The notes under the pieces are model-generated. The model had not been told where the DNA came from. It did not search any database and saw only the letters and a program-made list of their open reading frames with translations. The position numbers and the translations under genes are program-made. From contig JAKEEU010000359.1 in the NCBI GenBank assembly GCA_022616415.1, positions 16,956-80,955 on the forward strand: DNA of 64,000 nt, read 5' to 3'. Each line of letters begins with the position of its first letter. Position 1 is the stretch's first letter. Shown here piece by piece: positions 44,604-53,249 of this stretch. Origin of the DNA: Candidatus Zhuqueibacterota bacterium. GTDB lineage: Bacteria; Zhuqueibacterota; Zhuqueibacteria; Zhuqueibacterales; Zhuqueibacteraceae.

Positions 44604-45047
44604 TTACGATGCTTGCTTTTTGCGGGCAGCCGTCTTGTTGCGTTTCGAAGCTGTTTTATATTTGACTATCTCTTCGCGGATTTGATGGATTTCCTGCATG
44701 GTCGAATCTTCGAAATATTCGTCATAATTCTTATGCTTGATCATTTTAGTCTTAGGAGATGGTGAGACGACGACAGAATCTTGCTCCCCGCCTTTAGGCA
44801 ATGTTTCAAAAGTGTTATCGTTTTTCTTTGAACTTGGCTTGATTTCATACAAATAGAAGCGGTCACCGCGGATAACCATGCGATAGCCGATTTCGGATAG
44901 AGATTGCCGGAGATCCTTTTCGGTTGCTTGCAGCCATTCCTCATAGGAAGAGAGGCCGCTTTTTTCGTATTGCTGCTCCATCTCCTCCTGGATGCGATGT
45001 ATTTCCTGCATGGTTGGCGATTCGTTGTTATCTTTGTAGCGAGCCAT
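44604..45047 (-). CDS. Antitoxin-like protein with an appended second antitoxin N-terminus
   Basis: About 147 residues starting MARYKDNNESPTMQEIHRIQ, with GAGG about 6 bases before the ATG. It lies 8 bases after the PIN toxin stop. Residues 1-75 are a full antitoxin-like unit (ATEKDLRQSLSEIGYRMVIR, DRFYLYEIKP). After a linker a second copy of the start motif occurs (EYFEDSTMQEIHQIREEI) and runs directly into the basic tail (KYKTASKRNKTAARKK) of the family. So the gene looks like one whole unit fused to a deleted one. It probably neutralises the PIN toxin. Confidence 0.65.
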   Translation of the reverse strand: MARYKDNNESPTMQEIHRIQEEMEQQYEKSGLSSYEEWLQATEKDLRQSLSEIGYRMVIRGDRFYLYEIKPSSKKNDNTFETLPKGGEQDSVVVSPSPKTKMIKHKNYDEYFEDSTMQEIHQIREEIVKYKTASKRNKTAARKKQAS

Positions 45048-45055
45048 AACGGGCC

Positions 45056-45508
45056 TCAAAGTTGATTTGGACTGATGATGGTTATCGTTTTGTAGCCCTT
45101 GTTCAGGTTGATGTCGTTAATTCTTTTCTTATTGCTGTCATTCACCAGATGCGTAAAATTCCAACTAAGCAAAACTTCACAATAATTTATTGTCGCAATG
45201 GCGATGTGGAAAGCATCATTCTTTGGGATTTTTAGATCCTTCAAATATTCATACGCTAAAGCTATACACGTTGGTGTCAGCATGCGCTTATCGAGACGAT
45301 CTACAAGAGCAACGAGCTTTTTCCTTCTCTTGCGGTTTTTAGTTGCGCCGAGTTCTTTAAGCGTTATATTGGAAATTATCAGATGATAATTCGGCAACTT
45401 TTGATGCCAGACTTGTTGCGTAACAATTTGTCTTTCACGATCGTGATCATTATAATAAGCGCTGGGAACAGATGAATCCAAATACAGAAGAGGCAACGAA
45501 TTTGCCAT
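45056..45508 (-). CDS. PIN-domain toxin (VapC-like)
   Basis: The 150-residue protein has the PIN core: D11 in LLYLDSSVPSAYYND, E in TLKELGATKNRK and D in KNDAFHIAIATINYCEVLLS, then WNFTHLVND. These are acidic residues of a magnesium-dependent ribonuclease. In type II systems the toxin cleaves RNA and is held by the neighbouring antitoxin, here encoded downstream rather than upstream. It is antisense to the two-component pair it separates. Base usage is more AT-rich than its neighbours, suggesting acquisition. Confidence 0.85.
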   Translation of the reverse strand: MANSLPLLYLDSSVPSAYYNDHDRERQIVTQQVWHQKLPNYHLIISNITLKELGATKNRKRRKKLVALVDRLDKRMLTPTCIALAYEYLKDLKIPKNDAFHIAIATINYCEVLLSWNFTHLVNDSNKKRINDINLNKGYKTITIISPNQL

Positions 45509-45601
45509 ATAAAAACTCTCGAGTATGTCCTAACCGGATAAAAGAATTGCTGCAGCCAAAATAAGCAAAAACCTTTTAAAAAGCAAGCACAAGTTTGAAC
45601 C

Positions 45602-46987
45602 ATGAATCAATCTTCAATCATCATGAAACCCACCATCCTCGTCGTCGATGACGACGCCGCCTTTCGCGCCGTGACCTCCGCGCTGTTGGAAGACGAAGGG
45701 TACGGCGTCACCTGCGCGGCCGATGGCAACGAGGCCATCGCGCTCTTGCGCGAGCGCCATTTTGATCTCGTGCTCTCCGACCTTGTCATGACCGAGGTCA
45801 GCGGCTTGCAGGTTTTGGAAACCGCCAAAACGCTCAGCCCGCGTACTATCGTGATTATGGTCACCGGCTTTGCCTCCGTCGAATCCGCGGTGGAGGCGAT
45901 CAAGCGCGGCGCCGAAGATTATCTCACCAAGCCGTGCGGCAACGCTGAGCTATTGCTGAAAGTGGAGCGGGCTTTGGTTCAACGCCAGAAGGATGAAGAG
46001 TTGGCCCGACTGCGCGACGTGGTGACGCAAAGCCACAGCTTCGGCAATCTCATCGGCAAAAGCCCGCGCATGCAACAGGTTTTCCGCCTCGCGCAGCAAG
46101 TGGCGGGCACCGACGCTACGGTTCTGCTGCTCGGTGAAACCGGCACGGGCAAGGAGCTGCTGGCGCGCGCCATTCATTTCAACAGCCCGCGGCGCCACGG
46201 GCCGTTTGTCGCCGTCAACTGCGCCGCCATTGCGGAGACGCTTTTGGAAAGCGAGCTGTTCGGCCACGAAAGAGGGGCGTTCACCGGCGCGATTCGCCAA
46301 AAGCCGGGGCGTTTCGAGATGGCGGAAAAAGGCACGCTCTTTCTCGATGAAATCGGCGACATCCCGATGGCGACGCAGATCAAATTGCTGCGGGTTTTAC
46401 AGGAGCGCGAATTTGAGCGCGTCGGCGGCAATGAAACGATTCGCTGCGATATCCGGCTCATCTCCGCCACCAATCACAATCTCGAGCAGGCCATTCAGGA
46501 GAAAAAATTTCGTGAAGATCTTTATTACCGCCTCAACGTCGTGCCGATTCGGCTGCCGGCGTTGCGCGAGCGACCGGAGGATATTCCGTTGTTGGCACGG
46601 CATTTCCTGCAAAAGTACGTGCAAGCGCTGAACAAGCCGGTCGCCAAAATTTCTGAGGCCGCTCTGAACCTGCTCTTGCAGCACAAGTGGCCGGGCAACG
46701 TGCGCGAATTAGAGAACCTCATCGAGCGCGCCATCGTTTTGTGCACCGGCGAAGTCATCGACGTCGAGCATTTGCTGATGCTGCAGGATCGTCCGGAAGC
46801 CGATCTTTTGAGCCAGGCGCGCAGTCGGCACCTGACTGAACGCCAGCTTACGCAGCTTTACGCGCGCATTATTCTCGACGTGGCCGCCGGCAACAAAAAA
46901 GAAGCCTGCCGCATTCTCGACATCAATTTCCGCACGCTGCAGAACCGGCTGGAGGGCTTGGCGGCGGACGCAACGAACGAATCGTAA
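45602..46987 (+). CDS. Sigma54-dependent response regulator (NtrC/AtoC type)
   Basis: The receiver domain has acidic pocket DDD and the phosphoacceptor D60 (LVLSDLVMTEVSG), with T and K of the switch (KPCGNAELL). The AAA+ domain has GETGTGKE (178-185), the sigma54 contact GAFTGA (225-230), and the Walker B LFLDEIGDIP. The C-terminal Fis-type helix-turn-helix spans NKKEACRILDINFRTLQNRL. It activates sigma54 promoters when phosphorylated, presumably by the kinase at 42127. The target promoter cannot be named. The start could be ATG at 45602 or 45623 (MKPTILVVDDD). Confidence 0.95.
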   Translation: MNQSSIIMKPTILVVDDDAAFRAVTSALLEDEGYGVTCAADGNEAIALLRERHFDLVLSDLVMTEVSGLQVLETAKTLSPRTIVIMVTGFASVESAVEAIKRGAEDYLTKPCGNAELLLKVERALVQRQKDEELARLRDVVTQSHSFGNLIGKSPRMQQVFRLAQQVAGTDATVLLLGETGTGKELLARAIHFNSPRRHGPFVAVNCAAIAETLLESELFGHERGAFTGAIRQKPGRFEMAEKGTLFLDEIGDIPMATQIKLLRVLQEREFERVGGNETIRCDIRLISATNHNLEQAIQEKKFREDLYYRLNVVPIRLPALRERPEDIPLLARHFLQKYVQALNKPVAKISEAALNLLLQHKWPGNVRELENLIERAIVLCTGEVIDVEHLLMLQDRPEADLLSQARSRHLTERQLTQLYARIILDVAAGNKKEACRILDINFRTLQNRLEGLAADATNES

Positions 46988-47005
46988 CCCAGACAGCTTG
47001 TCTGG
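46988..47005. repeat. Stop-adjacent hairpin, CCCAGACAGCTTGTCTGG
   Basis: It starts on the base after the response-regulator TAA. Arms CCAGAC/GTCTGG flank AGCTT. Related copies lie at 57738 and 61716. Confidence 0.65.
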
Positions 47006-47040
47006 AAATGGCTTGCAAAGAAGCAAGAGAGCTTGATTAC

Positions 47041-47083
47041 TTGCAACGAAAAGGCTACGCCCGCAGGGGAACCGCAACGAAAA
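47041..47083. repeat. TTTTCGTTGCGG repeat element (second copy)
   Basis: TTGCAACGAAAAGG at the left, a CCCGCAGGGG centre and CCGCAACGAAAA at the right. The reverse complement aligns with 11350-11396. Confidence 0.45.
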
Positions 47084-47168
47084 TAATTTCGGTTGCGCTT
47101 TGGGGAAAGTTGTCGTAACTTTAAAAGTAAGTTATTATACCAACTGCCACTAACTTCGGGGCAAAAAC

Positions 47169-48050
47169 ATGGAACAAGAAACTGTAACCCAGGAAGTCGT
47201 GCTCGAGAAAGTGCGCCAACGCCTTGGCTCGTTGGATACCAAAGCCGAGCAAGCCGTTGCGGAAGTGATTGCGATTCTCAATGAATCCCGCCAGACGCTT
47301 CCACAACAAGAGGATGAATTTGTGAGCGCCAACGTCAGTGTGGCCCAATACGTCGCGTGGTCGCCTGAAGAGCGCTTTCAATATCTTGACAACGCCGAAA
47401 AAGCCAATGCGCGCTGGGTTGAGCAGCAGCTTCAAAAATTGAATGCTGCCTGGCTGATGGTGATCGATGGACAAGTTGTGGCTCACGATGCGGACTTCCA
47501 AAATTTGCTTAAAGTGCACGAGTTTAAAGCCCTGTGCCAAAAATATAATGGCAAATATCCTTTTGTTTTTTTCCATCCCAAGCTTTTCATGATTGAAGAA
47601 ACTACGGCATGGCATGCGACTAAAGAGCCGGACGACGCCTACCCAACCGTTGTCGTGAAGCTTCGTGGCGAGCGTAGTGAAGCAACGCTGGTGGCTGATT
47701 TTGACACAGGCGCTGCGCATGCTTACATCGATCTAAATTTTCTCTTACAGCGCGGCTTGCTAACAATTGAAACCGAGGATTACGCACGAAGGTCCGAACA
47801 TCTCAGCCAGAGTTTTAGTTTTTTCGCGAAACCACTTTGGTTTTCGGTGCAGGATCAAAGCGGCAAATTGAAAGAGGTCGAATTCTTTGCTTGTTGCATC
47901 AAAGAATGGCGCACCAGCCCATTCGTCGCTATTAACCCTAACCGAACTGCCTTGCTTGGTCGCGGATTATTCCACAAGCTTGCGCCCATCGTCCACCTTG
48001 ATTTTGCCGCTCGCCAAACAGAAATCGAATTTCATAATTCCACTACTTGA
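47169..48050 (+). CDS. Retropepsin-like aspartyl protease domain protein with DUF5678-like segment
   Basis: The 293-residue protein has an N-terminal helical region, then a DUF5678-like segment at about 83-138 (AWLMVIDGQVVAHDADFQNL, KYNGKYPFVFFHPK). The second half has the aspartic protease motif VADFDTGAAHAYIDLNFLLQ (D179-T180-G181). Near the end is the paired motif RTALLGRGLFHKLAPIVHLD (strand and G-R-x-L), as in single-lobed retropepsins that dimerise. No signal peptide is seen, so it would be cytoplasmic. The role is unknown; related domains occur in bacterial genomes beside toxin-antitoxin modules. It precedes the CNNM gene. Confidence 0.65.
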   Translation: MEQETVTQEVVLEKVRQRLGSLDTKAEQAVAEVIAILNESRQTLPQQEDEFVSANVSVAQYVAWSPEERFQYLDNAEKANARWVEQQLQKLNAAWLMVIDGQVVAHDADFQNLLKVHEFKALCQKYNGKYPFVFFHPKLFMIEETTAWHATKEPDDAYPTVVVKLRGERSEATLVADFDTGAAHAYIDLNFLLQRGLLTIETEDYARRSEHLSQSFSFFAKPLWFSVQDQSGKLKEVEFFACCIKEWRTSPFVAINPNRTALLGRGLFHKLAPIVHLDFAARQTEIEFHNSTT

Positions 48051-48084
48051 AAAAAAGAAATACATTTTCAGGAGAAAGTTGTTC

Positions 48085-49200
48085 ATGGACGAGGCGCTAT
48101 CCCTTGTGCGCGAAATTTTGGGTGTGCTTTCCGTTCCGCTTTTGGTTTTATTGAACAGCTTTTTTGTGGCGGCGGAATTTGCTTTGGTCGCCGTGCGGCG
48201 AACGCAAGTCGAAGAAATGGTCAAAAAAAATCGCGCCGGGGCGGTGGCCGTGAAAAAAGCAATTTCGCACCTCGACGGCGCCATCGCCGCCACCCAGCTC
48301 GGCATCACGCTCGCGAGCCTGGCGCTCGGGTGGGTCGGCGAGCCGGCGATCGCGCACTTGCTCGAACCGCTTTTGAGTTTGCTGCCGGGGCAATGGGTGG
48401 ACACGGCCAGCCATTCTCTTTCCGCGATCATCGCTTTCACCACCATCACGTTTCTGCACGTCGTTGCCGGCGAGTTGGCCCCCAAAGCGCTCGCCCTGCA
48501 ACGCCCCGATGAAATCTCGCTGTTTGTGGCCACACCGCTGTTGATCTTCGCGAAAGTCACGCAGCCGGCGATCGTGGTCATGAACGGCGTTGGCAACTGG
48601 GTCGTGCGCTCGCTCGGCTTCAAGCCCGTTTCGGGACACCAAATGGTGCATTCGGTTGAAGAGCTTAGCTTGCTGGTGGAAGAAACGCGCCAGGCCGGGG
48701 GGTTGCCGGCGGATCAAGCCGAATATCTGCGCAATGTTTTCCGTCTCTCCTCCAAATGCGTCTGTGACATCGTCGTGCCCGTCAACCGCGTCGCCATGCT
48801 GGAAGCGCACGCGCCGGAAGAAAAAGTTCTCGAAGCAGTGCGCGAAGGCGCGCACACCCGCATGCCGGTTTACGATCGGGATATCAATAATGTAATTGGA
48901 ATTGTCAATACGAAAGATTTGTTTTATCTCTTCAGTTTGCGCGGCGTGGTGACGTTGGTCGATGCCCTGTATCCGCCCTTGTTCTTTCCGCCCAACATGT
49001 CGGTAGCCGTCGCCTTGCGGGAATTTCGCCGTCAAAAAAAACAAATGGCCGTGGTTAAAGACAACGACACCGGCCTGGTTTTAGGCATTGTGACGCTCGA
49101 AGACGTGCTCGAAGAGATCGTCGGCGAGATCGAGGACGAGCACGATCAGCCGCGCCCCACGAACAACGTGCCGCAAAAAATACAATCTCGTGCTTCATAA
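48085..49200 (+). CDS. CNNM/CBS-domain transporter, hemolysin C / CorC family
   Basis: About 371 residues. The first 200 have the four-helix CNNM (DUF21) domain with the signature NSFFVAAEFALVAVRRTQVE and the glycine-rich LGITLASLALGWVGEPAIAH. Two CBS domains follow (MPVYDRDINNVIGIVNTKDL, MAVVKDNDTGLVLGIVTLED). The usual third part, the CorC_HlyC domain, is absent, so this is a short member ending shortly after VGEIEDEHD. The family extrudes Mg2+ or Co2+, or Na+/Mg2+ exchange. The ATG at 48085 has AGGAG about 10 bases upstream. Confidence 0.9.
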   Translation: MDEALSLVREILGVLSVPLLVLLNSFFVAAEFALVAVRRTQVEEMVKKNRAGAVAVKKAISHLDGAIAATQLGITLASLALGWVGEPAIAHLLEPLLSLLPGQWVDTASHSLSAIIAFTTITFLHVVAGELAPKALALQRPDEISLFVATPLLIFAKVTQPAIVVMNGVGNWVVRSLGFKPVSGHQMVHSVEELSLLVEETRQAGGLPADQAEYLRNVFRLSSKCVCDIVVPVNRVAMLEAHAPEEKVLEAVREGAHTRMPVYDRDINNVIGIVNTKDLFYLFSLRGVVTLVDALYPPLFFPPNMSVAVALREFRRQKKQMAVVKDNDTGLVLGIVTLEDVLEEIVGEIEDEHDQPRPTNNVPQKIQSRAS

Positions 49201-49427
49201 TCCTCTCTTGAAATGCAACGAAATGGCTTGTGCGCTCGCGTTTAAAGCCTATGTCCGGCTGGCAGGTGAATGAGATTTAAATATTTAACCTCACTTTTTT
49301 TATGCCCCAAGTTGCCACGGCACGGAATTCGCCTCTGTAAACTCCACCGGAAAACCGCTTGCTTTTTTGTTTTTCAGTGATCATATTTTACGCTACTGAC
49401 AAACGTTACTCGTTTAACTTCGACGCC

Positions 49428-50492
49428 ATGCACGAAGCTCGTATTCAACCCGCTTTCGTTTTAAAACCCTGGCAAGCCAAACTGAAGGGCGCCTTCATGC
49501 TCTTTCGCGTTTTGGCGGTTTTGGTTTGGGCCTTCAACGCTGGCATCATCAGCAATGCGGCGGCGGCGGCGGACGGCTTCGCAGTGAATTTCGTGGTGCT
49601 CGTTTTCGTTTTGCTGATTGCGGCGGTGGTGCAAGGCTATCCTGCGCACATCGTTAACGAAATTTATGATTGGCAAAGCGGCGCCGATCGCCCCGGCGTT
49701 GCCGCCTCCACCGCTTCCAAACAAAAAACGGTTGCCGGAGGCAGCAAGGTCATCGCCGCCGGATTGCTCACGATTGAAGATCTCTGGCGATTGTTTTATC
49801 TCACGACCGGCATTGTCGCTACTTTGGCCGTGTTCGTCGCCATCTTGGGTTCGTGGAGGTTGCTGCTGTTTTTTGTCCCCGGTTTTCTGCTTTGCCTTTT
49901 TTACTCCATGCCGCCGTTGCGTTTTGCTTACCGCCCGTTTCTCGGAGAATTTTTCGGCGGCTTTGCCGGCATCGTACTGCTGGTGTCCGGCGGTTATTAT
50001 GCGCAAAGCGGAGCGCTGCCGGCGACTGCTGTCATCCTGGCGTTGAGCTTGGGCTTCATGTATGCTGCGATCATGGTTTTTTTTCATTATATAGATTATA
50101 AAACCGACCGCTTTGCCAATCCTCCCAAACGCACCACCGTTGTCTTCCTTGGCCTCGAGGGCAGCCGAATTTACGCCTGCCTCTGCGCCGGTGTGGGCGC
50201 GCTGATGATGCTCTATCTTGCCATGCAGCATCATGCGATCTACACGGTGTTGTTGCTGCAGGGCTTGATGATCTTGTATTGCCATTGGCAAGTGCGGCCC
50301 GGCGACGGCAAAAGTATCGTCTATTGGGGAAAAATCATGACGTACTTTATTCTCCTCGCGGGTTTGGTTTTCGCCACGGCGATCGAGCCGCGCTTTGCCG
50401 GCATGCTGCCGGTTTACCTGCTCGGCTTTTGGGCCCACAAACGTTTCGGCAAGCTGCGGCCTCAGCCGCATGCCGCCACGGCCACGGCCTGA
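49428..50492 (+). CDS. UbiA-family prenyltransferase
   Basis: About 354 residues with eight or nine helices. The two Asp-rich motifs are NEIYDWQSGADR (N-x3-D-x5-D type) and HYIDYKTDRFAN, which bind Mg2+ and the prenyl diphosphate. The family attaches prenyl chains to aromatic acceptors (ubiquinone, menaquinone, haem) or makes lipid-linked sugars. The neighbouring GT4-nucleotidyltransferase gives no substrate hint. A start at ATG 49428 (MHEARIQPAF) is preferred; an upstream in-frame start at 49359 adds a hydrophobic stretch that does not look like the family. Confidence 0.8.
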   Translation: MHEARIQPAFVLKPWQAKLKGAFMLFRVLAVLVWAFNAGIISNAAAAADGFAVNFVVLVFVLLIAAVVQGYPAHIVNEIYDWQSGADRPGVAASTASKQKTVAGGSKVIAAGLLTIEDLWRLFYLTTGIVATLAVFVAILGSWRLLLFFVPGFLLCLFYSMPPLRFAYRPFLGEFFGGFAGIVLLVSGGYYAQSGALPATAVILALSLGFMYAAIMVFFHYIDYKTDRFANPPKRTTVVFLGLEGSRIYACLCAGVGALMMLYLAMQHHAIYTVLLLQGLMILYCHWQVRPGDGKSIVYWGKIMTYFILLAGLVFATAIEPRFAGMLPVYLLGFWAHKRFGKLRPQPHAATATA

Positions 50493-50526
50493 ATCATTTT
50501 CTTGACCTAGAAGAGGAATCTTTGAC

Positions 50527-52746
50527 GTGCGTATAGGTATCGACGCGAGCAGCCTGCCACCGACGGTGGCGGGAGCGGGGAGATATATTTGCAGTTTGAT
50601 TCGGGCCTTGGCCCAAATTGACCACGACAACGAATACTTGATTTTTGCCAAAGCCGGCACCCAAAATCTTTTGGGCGATTGGCCGGCGGAAAATTTTCAT
50701 TTCGCGCCGCTGCCGAACTTTTCCCGGCCGGCGCGTTTGCTGTGGCAGCATTGCGGCGCCGGGCTCCACGGCCATCACAACCGCATCGACGTTTGGCATG
50801 GCCTGCATTACAGCCTGCCCTATTTCACCGGCCCGGCGCGCACGGTTTCCACTTTTCACGACATGGCGTTCTTTCTACATCCGTACCTATACCCGCCGAT
50901 CAAGCGGCTCTATTTTCAGCAGACGATTCGCCGCGCGCTCGCCACGGCTGATGCCATCGTAACCGTATCGCAATCGACTGCTGATGACGTGCGCCGCTTG
51001 TTCAACGGCCGTTCCGGTTTCGCCGAACGCAAGCTGCGCGTGGTGCATTCCGGTGTCGAGGCTAAGTTTTTCTCGCGCGTTTCTGCCGAGCACGTCGAGC
51101 GGGTAAAAATACGGCGCGGCTTAAATTCGCCATATCTGCTGTTCATCGGCACCTTCGAGAAGAGGAAAAATTTGCCGTTGCTCATCGAAGCGTTCAGCCG
51201 TTTGCGCCGGCGCGGCCATCAGGATTTGTTGTTAGTCTTGGCCGGCCAACCCGACAATGGACGAGCGGAGGTTGAGCGCACAATCGCACAAGAAAATTTG
51301 CAAGACGCCGTGCGCTGTCTCGGCTACGTTCCGGATGTCGACATCATGCCGCTCTACCACGGCGCCAAGCTGCTGGTGCTGCCTTCGGTCCACGAGGGCT
51401 TCGGCTTTCCGCTGCTCGAAGCGATGGCCGGCGGCGTGCCGGTATTGGCTGCCGATAATTCCGCCATGCGCGAGCTTGCGGTGGATCCGGAGATGCTTTG
51501 CTCTGGCGACGCCGAAATGTGGGCGAAAAAAATCGAGCGCTTGCTCGTTGACCACGGGCTGCGGCAGGAGCTGATTGTGCGTGGCCGGCAACACGCCAGA
51601 ACGTTTTCATGGCAACAAACCGCGCAAGCGACGTTGGCCGTTTACGAATCTTTGCAGCCGCCGTCGCGGCATGCCGTGCCGGTGCGCGTCGTGCGCGCTT
51701 TCGACCTCAAATCATTGGCGTCATCTGCAGCGACGCGCAATGGCATCGTTCCTGTTATGAAAATATCTTCGTCAAACGGCTATGGCAATGGCTTTGAAAA
51801 AATCTGCGGAGCGGTTTTAAAAACACTGGCGTATGCGGACTTGTTTGATTATCCTTTGCGCGCCGAAGAGGTTCACGAGGGCCTGCTCGCTTGCGACGCT
51901 TCATTCGAGGAAGTGCAGGAAGCGCTTGAAGCGTGGGAAAACCGCGGCGTGATCGCGCGAACCGGCCCGCTGTTTTTCATTCGCGGCCGCGGCAAGATCG
52001 TCGCGGTGCGCGAGCAGCGCCGGCAGCAGACGCGGGGCCTCTTGCAAAAGCACGCGCGGCTCATCAAATTCGTCATCAAATTTCCTTTCGTGCGCAGTGT
52101 CTCGCTTTCAGGCGCCGCCGCTTTTGAAAATTCGCATCACCGTGATGACATCGACCTGTTCGTGATCACGGCCGGCAAGCGCTTGTGGTCCGTCTACACC
52201 GCCCTGGCGCTGCTGCTGAAGCTGATGGGAAAAAGGCGGCTGCTCTGCCTGAACTGCCTCGTCGATCTCGATCATTTGAGCATCGACGAAAGTGATTTTT
52301 TTGTCGCGCATCAAATTGCGTTTCTGCGGCCGTTGAGCGGGATCGAACACTTAATAGAATTCCACACCGCGAATGCCTGGACCAGCGCGCATTTGCCCCA
52401 ATGTCACCTTCGTAGCGCCGACAGCCTGTCTGCAAAAACGCCGGCATTGCTCGCGAATAATGGGCAGCCAAAAGGCTTTTGGTTCAAGGAACTGGCTGAA
52501 ACAATTTGGTCGTGGCGATTGTTTGATTATCTTGAGCGTTTGGTTTTCGGTTTCTACCGCCGGCGCATTCGGCGCTTGACTAAACACGCGAGCGCCGGGG
52601 CCGTCGTCGTCGAACCCGGCCAAATCAAGCTCTTTACCAACAATCATCGTCATCGCATTAAAAATGCGCTGCACCAACGGTTGCAACAAATTTTAAAGAC
52701 TGAGCTTTTGGAGGTGGAGAATGAAACGAGCCAAGCGGTTTTCTGA
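50527..52746 (+). CDS. GT4 glycosyltransferase fused to a nucleotidyltransferase domain
   Basis: The 739-residue protein has an N-terminal GT4 glycosyltransferase (to about 385): RIGIDASSLPPTVAGAGRYI, YLLFIGTFEKRKNLPLLIEA, DVDIMPLYHGAKLLVLPSVH and EGFGFPLLEAMAGGVPVLAA. Residues about 420-500 look like a winged-helix segment (LKTLAYADLFDYPLRAEEVH). A nucleotidyltransferase core follows: G529 in SLSGAAAFENS and the acid pair D541-I-D543 (DDIDLFVIT). Such fusions are unusual. The NTase may act on a nucleotide substrate or be a regulatory domain. The 3' end overlaps the cupredoxin gene by 26 bases, so the two are coupled. GTG start. Confidence 0.8.
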   Translation: MRIGIDASSLPPTVAGAGRYICSLIRALAQIDHDNEYLIFAKAGTQNLLGDWPAENFHFAPLPNFSRPARLLWQHCGAGLHGHHNRIDVWHGLHYSLPYFTGPARTVSTFHDMAFFLHPYLYPPIKRLYFQQTIRRALATADAIVTVSQSTADDVRRLFNGRSGFAERKLRVVHSGVEAKFFSRVSAEHVERVKIRRGLNSPYLLFIGTFEKRKNLPLLIEAFSRLRRRGHQDLLLVLAGQPDNGRAEVERTIAQENLQDAVRCLGYVPDVDIMPLYHGAKLLVLPSVHEGFGFPLLEAMAGGVPVLAADNSAMRELAVDPEMLCSGDAEMWAKKIERLLVDHGLRQELIVRGRQHARTFSWQQTAQATLAVYESLQPPSRHAVPVRVVRAFDLKSLASSAATRNGIVPVMKISSSNGYGNGFEKICGAVLKTLAYADLFDYPLRAEEVHEGLLACDASFEEVQEALEAWENRGVIARTGPLFFIRGRGKIVAVREQRRQQTRGLLQKHARLIKFVIKFPFVRSVSLSGAAAFENSHHRDDIDLFVITAGKRLWSVYTALALLLKLMGKRRLLCLNCLVDLDHLSIDESDFFVAHQIAFLRPLSGIEHLIEFHTANAWTSAHLPQCHLRSADSLSAKTPALLANNGQPKGFWFKELAETIWSWRLFDYLERLVFGFYRRRIRRLTKHASAGAVVVEPGQIKLFTNNHRHRIKNALHQRLQQILKTELLEVENETSQAVF

Positions 52747-53119
52747 ATTGATCCGCCGGCGCCGGCGGCTGTTGCTGGTTCTGCTCGGGGCGCTCGCGCT
52801 GGCGCAATGGCGTTGCGGCGAAAATCCGCTGCAGCCCAATATGCGCGGCCCCAATGAGGTTTGGATTTTCTCCAGCGGTTTCGATCCCGCCACGTTGACC
52901 GTGTCTGCCGGCACCACGGTGACATGGACCAACAAAGACAACGTCACGCACGACGTGACCAGCGGCCGGCCGGGAAACGTCGAAAATGCTTTCGACCCGT
53001 CGCCGAATTTGAAACCCAACGACACGCATCCGGCGGCTTTCAGCCAACGCGGCACGTTTAATTATTTTTGCCTGACCCACGGCAGCAGCCATGCCGGGGG
53101 AAGGATCGTTGTGCAGTGA
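52721..53119 (+). CDS. Exported plastocyanin/azurin-like cupredoxin
   Basis: The 132-residue protein has a basic, hydrophobic export signal (RRRRRLLLVLLGALALAQW). The copper-site motifs are H77 (NVTHDVTSG), C117 and H120 (YFCLTHGSS). The usual axial Met is missing; H124 or a solvent position may substitute, which would alter the redox potential. GGAG lies 6 bases before the ATG and the gene overlaps the fusion gene. As a periplasmic electron carrier it fits the following haem-motif proteins. Confidence 0.8.
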   Translation: MKRAKRFSELIRRRRRLLLVLLGALALAQWRCGENPLQPNMRGPNEVWIFSSGFDPATLTVSAGTTVTWTNKDNVTHDVTSGRPGNVENAFDPSPNLKPNDTHPAAFSQRGTFNYFCLTHGSSHAGGRIVVQ

Positions 53120-53249
53120 ATACAAATAATATAATATGGAATTGCGAAATGGCAAGAAGATCTCAAGATTTTTCTGAGTTTTGTTGCGTCACGGTTTAAT
53201 TTTGCAGCTTTTTACAAATCACACACATCTCATGTAAAGGAGAGGGAAA

